Shown: positions 48,126 through 57,338, counted from the first letter of the stretch. The stretch is 64,000 nucleotides of DNA from Candidatus Nitrotoga sp. LAW (GCA_003402315.1 QFXI01000018.1:1-64000), one strand, 5' to 3'. The notes: generated by a model not told the origin, from the sequence alone. Numbers and translations: made by a program.

Positions 48126-48962
48126 ATGAACTGCATTATTCAAAGCATCCAAGACATCGCTCCTGTTCACCTGAAGCGCCTTGCCGGATTGACCACCGCA
48201 TCCCGCATTGAACAGGCCTCGGCACACGCCTACCGACTGTATGATGCAAAGCCGCATGATGGAATTGCTGCCTATTGTTACGAACACCACCTCGATTATG
48301 GCTTTGTCCGTCCAAGCCAGCATTTATCAAACTTTGGTCTGGTAGTGATGGACATGGATTCCACCCTCATCTCCATAGAATGTATCGACGAGGTCGCCGA
48401 TATGGTCCACATTAAACCGCAGGTAGCGGCCATCACCGAAGCCGCCATGCGCGGCGAGATTGATTTCAGCGAGAGCTTGCGTCGCCGTGTGGCGTTGCTA
48501 GCTGGACTGGAAGAAAGTGCATTGCAGCGCGTGTATGACGAACGCTTGCGGCTCAATCAGGGTGCCGAAATCATGTTGTCCAAATTGAAAGCATACGGTA
48601 TCAAGACCATGCTGGTGTCAGGTGGCTTTGTCTTTTTCGCCGACCGCTTAAAACAACGCCTAGGTCTCGACTACGCGCACGCCAATACACTGGAGATCAT
48701 CAACGGCAAACTTACTGGAAAAGTACTCGGACATATCCTCGACGCACAAGGCAAAGCTGATTGGTTGGTGCGTATCCGCGATGAATTGAAACTTAAGGCG
48801 GAGCAGGTTATTGCTCTAGGCGACGGCGCCAACGATCTCAAAATGATGGCACAAGCTGGCGTCAGCATCGCCTATCACGCCAAACCGGTAGTACTCGCAC
48901 AGGCCAGTTATGCGTTTAACTTTGTAGGGCTGGATGGGTTGGTAAATTTGTTTGACAACTAG
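48126..48962 (+). CDS. serB: Phosphoserine phosphatase
   Basis: 278 residues. HAD phosphatase with the nucleophile motif MDMDSTLISIECIDE (Asp about 76 and 78), LVSGGFVFFADRLKQ and the metal-binding GDGANDLKMMAQAG. The N-terminal 70 residues form a degenerate ACT-like region. It makes serine in the last step of the phosphorylated pathway. Serine could also feed a serine-cycle-type route, linking to the malyl-CoA genes at 57339-60395 (inference). Confidence 0.95.
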   Translation: MNCIIQSIQDIAPVHLKRLAGLTTASRIEQASAHAYRLYDAKPHDGIAAYCYEHHLDYGFVRPSQHLSNFGLVVMDMDSTLISIECIDEVADMVHIKPQVAAITEAAMRGEIDFSESLRRRVALLAGLEESALQRVYDERLRLNQGAEIMLSKLKAYGIKTMLVSGGFVFFADRLKQRLGLDYAHANTLEIINGKLTGKVLGHILDAQGKADWLVRIRDELKLKAEQVIALGDGANDLKMMAQAGVSIAYHAKPVVLAQASYAFNFVGLDGLVNLFDN

Positions 48963-49035
48963 GTTCAGCATTCCTATTGAATTCAGTGCACGACAAATCA
49001 TGCTTTACAATTAGCTAGAAAAGAAATCAGACACC

Positions 49036-49746
49036 ATGGATTTTAAAGAGTTTATTCTATCTTTTAAGACACATACTGCACCCATTCCGGTCACCGAGAA
49101 AATACGCAACGGCTTGATCGCTGGAATTGCCATCCTGCTCTTGGGATTAGCGCTTAAATATCTGCCACAGCCCAATTATCCATTTGTCATGCTGGGTTCG
49201 ATAGCGGCCTCCGCTGTGCTTCTTTTTGCTGCACCCCATAGTCCTATGGCACAGCCGTGGCCGTTACTCGGCGGCCATTTAATTTCGACATTAGCGGGTT
49301 GGTTATGTAGCCAATACATCACTGACCCATTATTAGCCGCAGGCTGTGCAGTAGGTCTGGCGATTTTTCTAATGCATTACCTAAATTGCCTGCACCCGCC
49401 GGGGGCATCCACGGCGCTCACGTTAGTGCTATTCAGTGCACAATTCACCCCTATGGGTTGGCCATGGGTAGTGTGCATCGTGCTGGCGAATATCAGCGTC
49501 TCTTTGGTACTGGCGCTACTGATCAACAACTTTTTGCCTGGCAGAAGTTACCCGGTGCGACATACTCCCCAACCCATACTAAAAACGGATATGCAACCCA
49601 AGCATATCCAACTCGAGCGGGCTGATATCGAATGGGCACTAACTCAAATGGATGGCGTGATCGACGTTAGCGAGGAAGACCTTGTCGATATCTACGAGCT
49701 GGCTCTTAAGAATGCACAGAATCGTGGCGGTAAAGTTAACCCTTGA
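49036..49746 (+). CDS. HPP family membrane protein
   Basis: 236 residues. Four or five membrane helices (residues 25-170) with the eponymous CLHPPGASTAL motif, then a 65-residue cytoplasmic tail (HIQLERADIEWALTQMDG). A plant chloroplast member of the family takes part in nitrite uptake; for bacteria the substrate is not established. It lies 48 bases before a hemerythrin gene on the same strand, so they may be co-expressed. Confidence 0.85.
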   Translation: MDFKEFILSFKTHTAPIPVTEKIRNGLIAGIAILLLGLALKYLPQPNYPFVMLGSIAASAVLLFAAPHSPMAQPWPLLGGHLISTLAGWLCSQYITDPLLAAGCAVGLAIFLMHYLNCLHPPGASTALTLVLFSAQFTPMGWPWVVCIVLANISVSLVLALLINNFLPGRSYPVRHTPQPILKTDMQPKHIQLERADIEWALTQMDGVIDVSEEDLVDIYELALKNAQNRGGKVNP

Positions 49747-49794
49747 TCGTTGCACTGACGAATTTGTAATTGCTTGTAATACAAAGGAACAGAA

Positions 49795-50331
49795 ATGAGC
49801 GACTTATTGAGCGGTGCATTCGTTCCCAGCTTCGATAACCCGCTGGAAATGCTGTTAGCATGTCACGGCAAGATACAGTCACAGTGCGCCACGCTGCAAA
49901 AATTACTGCAACACCTCTCCTCTCATAGCTGCGACACTCAGGCACAACAAGCAGCGCAGGCCATCCTGCGCTATTTTGATACCGCCGGGCAAAATCACCA
50001 TGATGACGAGGAACAAGATTTATTCCCCTGCCTGCTCGCCACCCCAAATGCAGAGGTACACGAATTAATAGCGCGCTTGCTGGACGAGCACGCAGTGCTG
50101 GATACGGCATGGCAGCAGTTACGCCCTTTGTTACTTGGTATTGCAGAAGGCCGGGCGACGGAATTGGACATTAAATCGGCGGAGCATTTCATCACTGTAC
50201 ATAATCACCATATCTCCCTGGAAAATACGCAGCTGCTGCCTCAAGCGGCAAAGCTGCTGGATCATATACAACTGGAAACACTTGGTAAAAGCATGGCGGC
50301 ACGGCGCGGGGTTGTGTTTTCCAGTACATGA
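49795..50331 (+). CDS. Hemerythrin-domain protein
   Basis: 178 residues. A four-helix bundle with di-iron ligands at the expected spacing: His near residue 24 (LACHGKI), HHDDEEQDLFP near 68, LLDEHAVLD near 101 and VHNHHISLENTQLLP near 138. Such proteins bind O2 or react with NO and iron. No membrane segment or second domain is present. Adjacent to the HPP protein. Confidence 0.88.
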   Translation: MSDLLSGAFVPSFDNPLEMLLACHGKIQSQCATLQKLLQHLSSHSCDTQAQQAAQAILRYFDTAGQNHHDDEEQDLFPCLLATPNAEVHELIARLLDEHAVLDTAWQQLRPLLLGIAEGRATELDIKSAEHFITVHNHHISLENTQLLPQAAKLLDHIQLETLGKSMAARRGVVFSST

Positions 50332-50688
50332 TAACCCGGCGATAGCAGCGCATTTCAGTATTCATTGCACAACGGTAAGCAGAATTGTACAACGTATCAA
50401 AAATCGCAAGGGGCATGATGTGATAATGGAAAAGTTCGTATATTGACGCTGTCGACTTAACATTATGCAATGACAATGTTGAACAGGCTGGGCAACATGG
50501 CATCGGCAAGAGTTTAAGCGGTTAAGCTTGTGGGTCAGATAAGTGCGGTTGCCCATTTCTCGTTCAATCAGACCGAACGGTAACTTGGGCCGTGCTGCTG
50601 AAGTGCAGCCAGAGCCTGACCCCGTCCGCTGATGATTGCTTGTGATGTTGGGCTTCGCAAGCTCAGCGCCAACCTACGTTAGCCCAGG
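50332..50688. other. 357-base spacer with a dispersed-type palindrome
   Basis: No credible gene is seen. Between 50646 and 50684 is an imperfect palindrome, GTTGGGC TTCGCAAGC TCAGCGCCAAC, of the kind found as extragenic repeats. The bases GTTGGGC at 50647-50653 also match the R'' expected for a cassette starting at the attI copy at 51326, but no full attC can be folded. Confidence 0.5.
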
Positions 50689-51204
50689 CTACGCTTGCTG
50701 AACGTCACGCCTGTTGCTTGCAGTGCGCAGGGATGCCATTCCAATTGCTAAGATGGAAGCTGCAGCAAGCGCTAGGCTGGCAGTGGAAGATGCCGGTATG
50801 GGAGAGGGATTGGTGACTATCAGGGTGCGTGTCTGCGGTGTGAAAGCGTTAACCGGATTACCGCTCCACGTTACGACGTAAGTGCCCGCAGGGATTAACC
50901 CAAGGTTTGCGGTCGCTGTATACGGAGACAGCACAGAGAGACAGGATAAAGATAAAGTGGGAACGAACGGCGTTGACGTCAGGTCAATTTGGTTACCAAC
51001 TCGCGTGATCACGGGCGGGTTGATGAGCGGACAGGAGCTTCCGCTTATGCCAGAAAGCACAGCGAGTACAGGTTGGCCGGCAATCGGCTGCGGGGGAGAA
51101 AAGTCGAGGTGTTCAGAAGAGGCGATAGCCCTGGACGATAACAGCAATAACATTACTGACAGTGCGATCACAGGACACGTTGTTCGACAAAAGTACATGA
51201 CCAT
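50689..51204 (-). CDS. Exported protein with IPTL-CTERM-like C-terminus
   Basis: 171 residues. Strong GGAGGAGG ribosome site; start at 51204 or two codons later (MYFCRTTCPVIALSVMLLLLSSRAIA is the signal peptide). The central domain is short, beta-rich and has paired cysteines (SGSSCPLINPP, LSLSCLSVL). The C-terminus reads PSPIPASSTASLALAAASI, continues AIGMASLR and ends with an Arg cluster. That is like the IPTL-CTERM sorting tail: a PIP motif, a hydrophobic helix, then basic residues. It lies directly left of the second attI/intI copy, the first-cassette position, but an attC is not clear. The domain is not recognised. Confidence 0.65.
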   Translation of the reverse strand: MVMYFCRTTCPVIALSVMLLLLSSRAIASSEHLDFSPPQPIAGQPVLAVLSGISGSSCPLINPPVITRVGNQIDLTSTPFVPTLSLSCLSVLSPYTATANLGLIPAGTYVVTWSGNPVNAFTPQTRTLIVTNPSPIPASSTASLALAAASILAIGMASLRTASNRRDVQQA

Positions 51205-51278
51205 ACCCTCCTCCGCGTTGTTATTCAATTGCCGTCCGTGCGCGATCTTCAACATACTACCTTGCTCGACGTGAGAAT

Positions 51279-51302
51279 CGCCATATTCACTTCGATATGG
51301 CG
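51279..51302 (-). repeat. Inverted repeat in the leader of the exported protein
   Basis: CGCCATAT and ATATGGCG form a perfect 8-bp stem around an 8-base loop, between the attI-like copy and the gene start. It could be an RNA hairpin or an operator. Confidence 0.45.
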
Positions 51303-51319
51303 GCCCACGGCGATCTGAT

Positions 51320-51522
51320 GCCCAATGTAAAATAGACATCCGAAAAAATGCCCACAAAAACACTTTCGTGGTGTGTAATCCAAAAATATCCATACAGTGC
51401 ATTGTTTTAATTGGATGTTAAAATTTCGCACACCCTAATTTTCCTGATAAAACGACATGCCTAAATCCCCAAGTTGCTTGGTCAAGTACGCGATAAGTTG
51501 CTGGTGAGGCACTATGCCATTC
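51320..51522 (+). pseudogene. intI: Second attI-like region plus intI start (copy B)
   Basis: About 200 bp are clearly homologous to 3578-3774: from GCCCAATGTAAAATAGACATCC, through the shared 'cagtgcattgttttaat' and 'aatttcgcacacc' blocks, to an integrase start at 51457. With one lost base restored after the third codon, it reads MPK-x-PKLLGQVRDKLLVRHYAI, an IntI N-terminus of about 22 codons. The homology then ends abruptly at about 51522. The orientation is the same as copy A. An indel after the start and truncation mean it is dead. Confidence 0.82.
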
Positions 51523-51574
51523 CATTTATTTGACCCATTTATTTTGTGGCCTCATTTATTCTAGAGACTTCTTC

Positions 51575-51847
51575 CTATCCCAATTGGGCATCCCAGTAGT
51601 GGAAACGCAACTGAGCGATCATACATGCATCACTCTCTATGCAATACACCATACGATGCTCATCCGTAATTCGGCGTGACCAGAACCCTGAAAGGGCATG
51701 CTTCAATTGTTCGGGTTTGCCGATTCCCGCGAAGGGCTCGCGCTGTGTCTCACGTATCAGCTTGTTGATTCGCTCGACCATGCGTTTGTCTTGCTTCTGC
51801 CAATATAAATAGTCTTCCCATGCATCATCAGCGAAGATCAGCCTCAC
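51575..51847 (-). CDS. yoeB: YoeB/Txe-type mRNA interferase toxin
   Basis: 90 residues. RelE-superfamily toxin that keeps the E. coli YoeB active residues at the same positions: Glu46 (GKPEQLKHALSGFWSRRI), Arg65 (EHRMVY), His83 and Tyr84 (RFHYW). It cleaves mRNA in the ribosomal A site. It overlaps the upstream antitoxin frame by 4 bases. The toxin looks intact while the antitoxin appears shortened, so activity may be suppressed in another way or expression lost. Confidence 0.9.
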   Translation of the reverse strand: MRLIFADDAWEDYLYWQKQDKRMVERINKLIRETQREPFAGIGKPEQLKHALSGFWSRRITDEHRMVYCIESDACMIAQLRFHYWDAQLG

Positions 51848-52032
51848 TTCACCAGCTTTCGCTCAACGCCTTTACCGTCATTCAGTTGCGCGATGGCAGC
51901 GAGAAGGCGTCTGGCATTGGCGGGGGTGCACAAGAGGTAGGCGGTTTGTCTAACGCGCTGGTGCGGACTCGCCGATAAGCATCCTGCGTTTGGCTGACCG
52001 CGAACGGTAATGGGTTTGCTGGGACACACCAC
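51844..52032 (-). pseudogene. yefM: YefM/Phd-type antitoxin, N-terminus lost or scrambled
   Basis: The last 32 residues (QTAYLLCTPANARRLLAAIA, then QLNDGKGVERKLVK) match the toxin-binding end of YefM antitoxins. Before them the frame reads KPITVRGQPNAGCLSASPHQ, which resembles the family's KPITVTRG segment with indels. The N-terminal Phd DNA-binding domain (about 35 residues) is missing, and the only start is a GTG at 52032. A 62-residue product could still bind the toxin but not the operator. The 4-base overlap with yoeB is kept. Confidence 0.65.
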
Positions 52033-52046
52033 TAGTTTTCAGCCTG

Positions 52047-52793
52047 CTAAGACGGCGAAATCTGCCATTGCTTTAATTCACGGCGTCGCTTGGCATAATC
52101 GGGGCAGACATTTTCAACCACCTGCCAAAACGCCTTAGAGTGGTTCATCTCGATAAGGTGGGCGAGTTCATGTACTACAACGTAATCAATCAAATGCAGC
52201 GGCATTTTGATGAGTTGCCAGTTGAGGCGCACATCGCCCCGTGTGGTGCAACTGCCCCATTGCGTGCGCGCGGAGGAAAGCTTCACCATGCGCGGCGCTA
52301 CATTCATCAGGGGTGCAAAGTGCGCTACGCATTCATTGAACAGGCTTTTCGCTTCGCGTTGATACCACTGTGTGACAGCCTGCCCTATCAATGCTTGGTT
52401 AGCATCATCTGTGACATGCACGAATAATTGCGTATCTTTCAGCAGCGGTGGCGTAGCAAATAGGCTGACAACTACACGTAGGGCAATCACCTCGCCGATA
52501 AAAAACAGGGACTGCCCATCCCGCCATTGTGGCGGGATGGGCTTTTTCGCTTGCCAATTCTCAAGTTTTTTTACCACCCAATGCGCTTTGTCCTGCAATA
52601 CATCATGCAGCCATTGCTCTGAGGCGCGCAGTGGCATATTTACCGTCAGTCCGTGATTGTCGATGCGCAGGCCTATGCTACGGCGCCGGTTAGTACGTTT
52701 GAGGGTATAGGTAACCTGGGTGCCATCCAGGTTTACTGTGCGTTGTTCGACGGCCAGCGGGGGGGTAATAAATCGGCGTAATTTTTCAAGCAT
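52047..52793 (-). CDS. YgjP/DUF45-type zinc metallopeptidase
   Basis: 248 residues. The C-terminal half holds the zincin motif VVHELAHLIEMNHSKAFW (HExxH plus a third His) and WGSCTTRGDVRLNWQL, characteristic of the M48-like DUF45 family; the N-terminal half is beta-rich. Some are linked to restriction-modification or DNA-protein crosslink repair, but the substrate is unknown. The start at 52793 (MLEKLRRF) overlaps the plsC stop (ATGA); an earlier in-frame start is less likely. Confidence 0.88.
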   Translation of the reverse strand: MLEKLRRFITPPLAVEQRTVNLDGTQVTYTLKRTNRRRSIGLRIDNHGLTVNMPLRASEQWLHDVLQDKAHWVVKKLENWQAKKPIPPQWRDGQSLFFIGEVIALRVVVSLFATPPLLKDTQLFVHVTDDANQALIGQAVTQWYQREAKSLFNECVAHFAPLMNVAPRMVKLSSARTQWGSCTTRGDVRLNWQLIKMPLHLIDYVVVHELAHLIEMNHSKAFWQVVENVCPDYAKRRRELKQWQISPS

Positions 52794-53497
52794 CAGGGCA
52801 ACCGCGTGACTTCGGTTTCGATCCACTCTTCCACGCGCCGATTGATTTCTTCGGCCTTGAGACCGGCGGGATCAATGGGTAGGCCGATGCTCATGGTAAT
52901 AACACCTGGATGTTTGAGGAAAGAATTGCGTCCCCATAGTTTGCCCGCATTGTGTGCCACAGGAACGATCGGTACACCGCTGGATACGCCTAGAAGCGCA
53001 CCGCCGATCTTGTATTTGCCGCGCTGGCCAAAAGGAATGCGTGTTCCTTCAGGAAAAATAACCACACAAAAACCTAGTGCCAGCCGCTCTTTACCCTGGC
53101 GCAACAACTGTTTGATCGCCTCGCGGCCTTCGCTACGCTTAATGGCAACGGGGCTGGTCATCGCCAGGCCCCAACCGAAAAAAGGAAGCCATAACAGCTC
53201 GCGTTTGATCACCCATACTTGCGGCGGAAATACTTTTTGTAGTGCGATCGTTTCCCAGGCGGATTGATGCTTGCACAGCACAAGACACGGTTTATCTGGA
53301 ATATTATCGGCGCCGCGCACTTCCATGCGGATGCCGCATACCACGCGCAACAACCATAACATGGTAAGCGCCCAGCCAGAGATGATGCGATAGCGTGTAA
53401 TGGGATGGAACGGAAAGGTGAGTATTGCAATTAGCGTAAACAGCGGCGTAATGACGATTTGCAGCAGCAGAAAAATCAACGAGCGTATGAATACCAT
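52793..53497 (-). CDS. plsC: 1-acyl-sn-glycerol-3-phosphate acyltransferase
   Basis: 234 residues. Two N-terminal hydrophobic segments, then acyltransferase motif I CKHQSAWE, where a Glu takes the place usually held by Asp in the H-x4-D pair, and motif III FPEGTRIPFGQRG, VPIVPVAHNAG. It acylates lysophosphatidate to phosphatidate in the inner membrane. Coupled to ygjP downstream; gmhB lies upstream on the same strand after 73 bases. Confidence 0.92.
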   Translation of the reverse strand: MVFIRSLIFLLLQIVITPLFTLIAILTFPFHPITRYRIISGWALTMLWLLRVVCGIRMEVRGADNIPDKPCLVLCKHQSAWETIALQKVFPPQVWVIKRELLWLPFFGWGLAMTSPVAIKRSEGREAIKQLLRQGKERLALGFCVVIFPEGTRIPFGQRGKYKIGGALLGVSSGVPIVPVAHNAGKLWGRNSFLKHPGVITMSIGLPIDPAGLKAEEINRRVEEWIETEVTRLP

Positions 53498-53570
53498 ATC
53501 AGAGAAATTTTAAAATATCGTCATTTCTGTGTGGGCAGGAATGGAAAATTCAGATTTTTTAGAGATGTCA

Positions 53571-54101
53571 TTAAATGAGGGTGGAAACGACTGCTGCCAA
53601 ATCACGATAAATCAGCGTGCCTTCCGGCAAGCCGCCCTTAGCCTGGGTCTTCGCGCCCTTGCCGGTAAGCACCAATATCGGCTGCGCGCCCATCTTGGCG
53701 GCGGCTTCCAGATCGCGTAACGCATCGCCTACCATAGGCACGCCCTTCAAGCTCACGTTATAGCGCAGGGCAATTGTTTCCAGCATGCCGGTTTTAGGTT
53801 TGCGGCAAGAGCAGTTGGCTTCCGCCGCATGGGGACAATAAAATATTGCATCAATACGCCCGGCTGCCTGCGCCACCGTCTTGTGCATCTTATCGTGAAT
53901 GGCATTCAGTGTGAGCATATCGAACAGGCCGCGTCCTATACCGGATTGATTGGTCGCCACCACCACGCGATAGTCCGCCTGCACCAAGCGGGCAATCGCT
54001 TCAAGACTGCCGGGTAGGGGCTTCCATTCATTCGGGTGCTTGATGAATTGAGTGGAGCCATAATTAATGACACCGTCGCGGTCAAGAATGATGAGTTTCA
54101 T
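53571..54101 (-). CDS. gmhB: D-glycero-beta-D-manno-heptose 1,7-bisphosphate 7-phosphatase
   Basis: 176 residues. HAD phosphatase with LILDRDGVINYG, ATNQSGIGRGLF, the zinc loop CPHAAEANCSCRKPKTGML and MVGDALRDLEAA. It removes the 7-phosphate during ADP-heptose synthesis for lipopolysaccharide. It starts 13 bases after the glyS stop; the glyQ-glyS-gmhB-plsC order is common in betaproteobacteria. Confidence 0.95.
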   Translation of the reverse strand: MKLIILDRDGVINYGSTQFIKHPNEWKPLPGSLEAIARLVQADYRVVVATNQSGIGRGLFDMLTLNAIHDKMHKTVAQAAGRIDAIFYCPHAAEANCSCRKPKTGMLETIALRYNVSLKGVPMVGDALRDLEAAAKMGAQPILVLTGKGAKTQAKGGLPEGTLIYRDLAAVVSTLI

Positions 54102-54114
54102 TGTTGCCCCACTT

Positions 54115-56187
54115 TTAGCCTGCCAGTTTGGAGATGTCAGCGACCTGATTCATCAGGTCACCCAGTCGCTTCAGCAAGGCCAAGCGATTATCCCGCACAG
54201 CAGGATCTTCTGCCATCACCATCACCTTGTCGAAAAATGCATCTACTACTGTGCGCGCCGAGGCCAGCAAAGTGAGCATAGCGGTGTAATCCTGTTTCTG
54301 CATTCCGGCTTCCACCTGCGGCGCGAGGCGTTGCACGACTTCATACAGGCTGCGCTCCGCATTTTCCTGCAACAGCCCAACCTGAATTTCGGCGTCTACC
54401 GTGGCGGTTTTCTTCAGAATATTCTGAATGCGCTTGTTGGCAGCCGCCAATGCCGCCGCTTCCGGCAGTTTGCGGAAGGCACACACCGCGTCCAGACGCG
54501 GTATCACGAGATCGATACGCGTCGGGTTTTGACACACAACCGCTTCAATTTCATCGGGAGAAAATTCGCGTTCGCGCAAATAACCGCGCAGTCGCTCAAG
54601 CATGAAGCCATGTACATCGGCCACGACACTACCGCTCAATTTTTCAGCAGTGAAACTTTCCTTGCTCAACTGCAATAGCATATCGAGCGGCAACGCTAGT
54701 GGGGTCTCGATTAGAATGCGTAACACGCCCAGCGCGTGGCGGCGTAATCCAAATGGATCCTTGTCGCCAGTGGGAACCAGACCGATGCCGTAAATGCCAA
54801 CCAGTGTATCCAGCTTGTCAGCCAGAGCCACCGCACACGCCACCGCGCCAAGCGGTAGAGTGTCACCGGCAAAACGTGGGTGGTAGTGCGCCGCAATCGC
54901 ATCTGCCACTACCTGGTTCTCGCCGTCATGCAGCGCATAATAGCGTCCCATAATGCCTTGCAGCTCCGGAAATTCCCCGACCATGTCAGTGGTCAAATCG
55001 GCCTTGGCTAGGCGTGCCGCCAGTTCAGCCACAGATTTTTCAGCATTAAGCTGGTGCGCGATGGCACCGGCCAGGGTAGTTATGCGCTCGACGCGCTGTA
55101 ATTGTGTGCCCAGTTTGTTGTGATAAACCACGTTGCCCAGCTTGGCGACTCGCGATTCCAGCGTCTGTTTGCGATCCTGGTTGAAAAAGAAGCGCGCATC
55201 GGCCAGGCGCGGACGCACCACTCGTTGATTGCCATCGATAATGTGCTTGGGATTGTCCACCTGCATGTTGGAAACAATCAGAAATTTATTGAGCAGCTTG
55301 CCGTTGTTATCCAATAATGGAAAATATTTCTGGTTCTGCTGCATGGTGAGTATCAGGCATTCTTGCGGCACCTCAAGGTATTCTTTTTCAAATTCACCAA
55401 CATAAATTGCTGGCCATTCCACCAGCGCCGTGACTTCATCCAGCAGGCCATCGGATGGATTAATGCGCGCATTGAGTTCGAGTGCCTTGGCTTTGAGATA
55501 TTCTTCAATGCTGGTACGGCGCTTTTCATAAGAGGCGATAACCTTGCCGTGCGTCAACAATGTTTCTTCATAGCTATTTGCGCATACGACCGGCATCTCA
55601 CCTGTATGCAGGAAGCGATGGCCTCTCGTTAACCGTCCACTCTGTAGTCCCAATACCTCGCCGGGCACTATGCGATCCCCATGCAGCATAACCAAACCAT
55701 GTACGGGACGCACAAACTGGTGGTCGGAGTCACCCCAGCGCATCAGTTTGGGGACGGGCAGTTTCTTCAAAGCTTGAGTAATGATGTCGGCCAAATAGAC
55801 ATCAAGGGGCTGGCCTTTTTTCTCTAACCGTGCAACGAAATATTCGGTCTTGTCGTCACTGTTTCGCTGCAATTGTTCAAACGTCACACCTGCACCACGC
55901 ATGAAACCTTCCAGTGCCTTGCTGGGTTTGCCTTCGGCATCCAACCCGGCAGCTACTGCGGGGCCTTTGCGTTCTATCACACGATCAGCTTGCTGCGATG
56001 TTACATTGGTAATTGTCAGGGCCAGCCGACGCGGAGTAGCGAAAGGCGTGCAAATGCTATCTTCGCCCGCCAGTTCCTGCCCGCGCAGTTCAGTAAATAC
56101 TTCGTTGGCGAAAACAGTGGAAAGACGTTCCAGCGCCTTGGGCGGTAGCTCTTCGGTAAGCAGCTCAATCAATAAAGTCTGTTTCAT
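54115..56187 (-). CDS. glyS: Glycyl-tRNA synthetase beta subunit
   Basis: 690 residues, the usual length. LLIELLTEELPPKALERL at the N-terminus, HD-like central domain (LRRHALGVLRILIETPL) and C-terminal anticodon-binding DALR region. With GlyQ it forms the alpha2beta2 bacterial enzyme. The start MKQTLLIEL at 56187 shares one base with the glyQ stop (TAATG); an upstream in-frame start falls inside glyQ. Confidence 0.96.
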   Translation of the reverse strand: MKQTLLIELLTEELPPKALERLSTVFANEVFTELRGQELAGEDSICTPFATPRRLALTITNVTSQQADRVIERKGPAVAAGLDAEGKPSKALEGFMRGAGVTFEQLQRNSDDKTEYFVARLEKKGQPLDVYLADIITQALKKLPVPKLMRWGDSDHQFVRPVHGLVMLHGDRIVPGEVLGLQSGRLTRGHRFLHTGEMPVVCANSYEETLLTHGKVIASYEKRRTSIEEYLKAKALELNARINPSDGLLDEVTALVEWPAIYVGEFEKEYLEVPQECLILTMQQNQKYFPLLDNNGKLLNKFLIVSNMQVDNPKHIIDGNQRVVRPRLADARFFFNQDRKQTLESRVAKLGNVVYHNKLGTQLQRVERITTLAGAIAHQLNAEKSVAELAARLAKADLTTDMVGEFPELQGIMGRYYALHDGENQVVADAIAAHYHPRFAGDTLPLGAVACAVALADKLDTLVGIYGIGLVPTGDKDPFGLRRHALGVLRILIETPLALPLDMLLQLSKESFTAEKLSGSVVADVHGFMLERLRGYLREREFSPDEIEAVVCQNPTRIDLVIPRLDAVCAFRKLPEAAALAAANKRIQNILKKTATVDAEIQVGLLQENAERSLYEVVQRLAPQVEAGMQKQDYTAMLTLLASARTVVDAFFDKVMVMAEDPAVRDNRLALLKRLGDLMNQVADISKLAG

Positions 56188-57083
56188 TATTTTGTCTCCC
56201 CGGTCTTGCACATCGGGAAACCAAGCGCTTCGCGCGAGTCGTAATAAGCCTGCGCCACCAGCCTGGACAGCGTCCGCACACGGCCTATGTAAGCAGCGCG
56301 TTCGGTCACCGAAATAGCGCCGCGCGCATCCAGCATATTGAAACTATGCGAGCACTTCATCACCATCTCGAATCCGGGCAATACCAGTTCGGCGGCGATC
56401 AAGCGCTTGGCTTCGGTTTCATATTCATTGAAGTGCCGGAACAGCATCTCGACGTTGGAATGCTCGAAGTTGTATTTGGATTGTTCCACCTCATTCTGGT
56501 GGTATACATCGCCGTACGTCACTACGTTGTCGCCGTTCTTAGCCCAAACCAGGTCATATACGTTTTCCACGTCCTGCAAATACATCGCCAGACGCTCCAG
56601 TCCATAAGTGATTTCGCCCAGTACCGGGCGGCAGGGCAACGAACCAACTTCTTGAAAATAGGTAAACTGAGTTACTTCCATGCCATCCAGCCATACTTCC
56701 CAGCCTAAGCCCCATGCGCCTAGCGTGGGCGATTCCCAATCGTCTTCCACAAAGCGGATATCGTGCTCACCGGTATTAATGCCCAGCGCGCGCAGGCTGT
56801 CGAGATAGAGTTCCTGGATATTGGCGGGTGAAGGCTTGAGTACGACTTGATACTGGTAATAATGCTGTAAGCGGTTCGGGTTTTCGCCATAACGCCCGTC
56901 TTTGGGGCGACGTGAAGGCTGCACATAAGCGGCGCGCCAAGGCTCCGGGCCGATCGCACGCAAAAAGGTGGCGGTGTGAAAAGTGCCTGCGCCCATCTCT
57001 ATATCGTAGGGCTGCAATAGAGCGCAACCCTGTTTGTCCCAGAATTGCTGTAGCGTCAGGATAATTTGCTGAAATGTGAGCAT
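56187..57083 (-). CDS. glyQ: Glycyl-tRNA synthetase alpha subunit
   Basis: 298 residues. Class II catalytic subunit with [40 protein letters not shown] and the [29 protein letters not shown] motif. It binds ATP and glycine and pairs with GlyS. First gene of the minus-strand group; 57084-57338 holds the promoter region with no other feature seen. Confidence 0.97.
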   Translation of the reverse strand: MLTFQQIILTLQQFWDKQGCALLQPYDIEMGAGTFHTATFLRAIGPEPWRAAYVQPSRRPKDGRYGENPNRLQHYYQYQVVLKPSPANIQELYLDSLRALGINTGEHDIRFVEDDWESPTLGAWGLGWEVWLDGMEVTQFTYFQEVGSLPCRPVLGEITYGLERLAMYLQDVENVYDLVWAKNGDNVVTYGDVYHQNEVEQSKYNFEHSNVEMLFRHFNEYETEAKRLIAAELVLPGFEMVMKCSHSFNMLDARGAISVTERAAYIGRVRTLSRLVAQAYYDSREALGFPMCKTGETK

Positions 57084-57338
57084 GTGACAAAACCGGCGTG
57101 ATTTGTGAAAGGCGCTATTTTATTCCAATTTCAATTCGATAGTGGAACAAGGCGAGGACGAGCGGACAATGCAGAAAACACTGTCTATATTTGATGAAGA
57201 TAAAAAGCGGCTAGCCAAGTGATGCCGTGCCGAAACCGAGCCATTTAGAGATGGATTGGCGTCAATCTATTAGATTCCCACCTGTCCGAACGTAAGCCTG
57301 AGTTCATCTATCGAAAGGTGGGAATAACAGAATTTTTA

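Noticed and set aside
50646-50684. Palindrome considered as an attC for the exported-protein gene
   Set aside because: It has a fitting R''-like box but no R' partner or L arms with an extrahelical base; more like an extragenic repeat.
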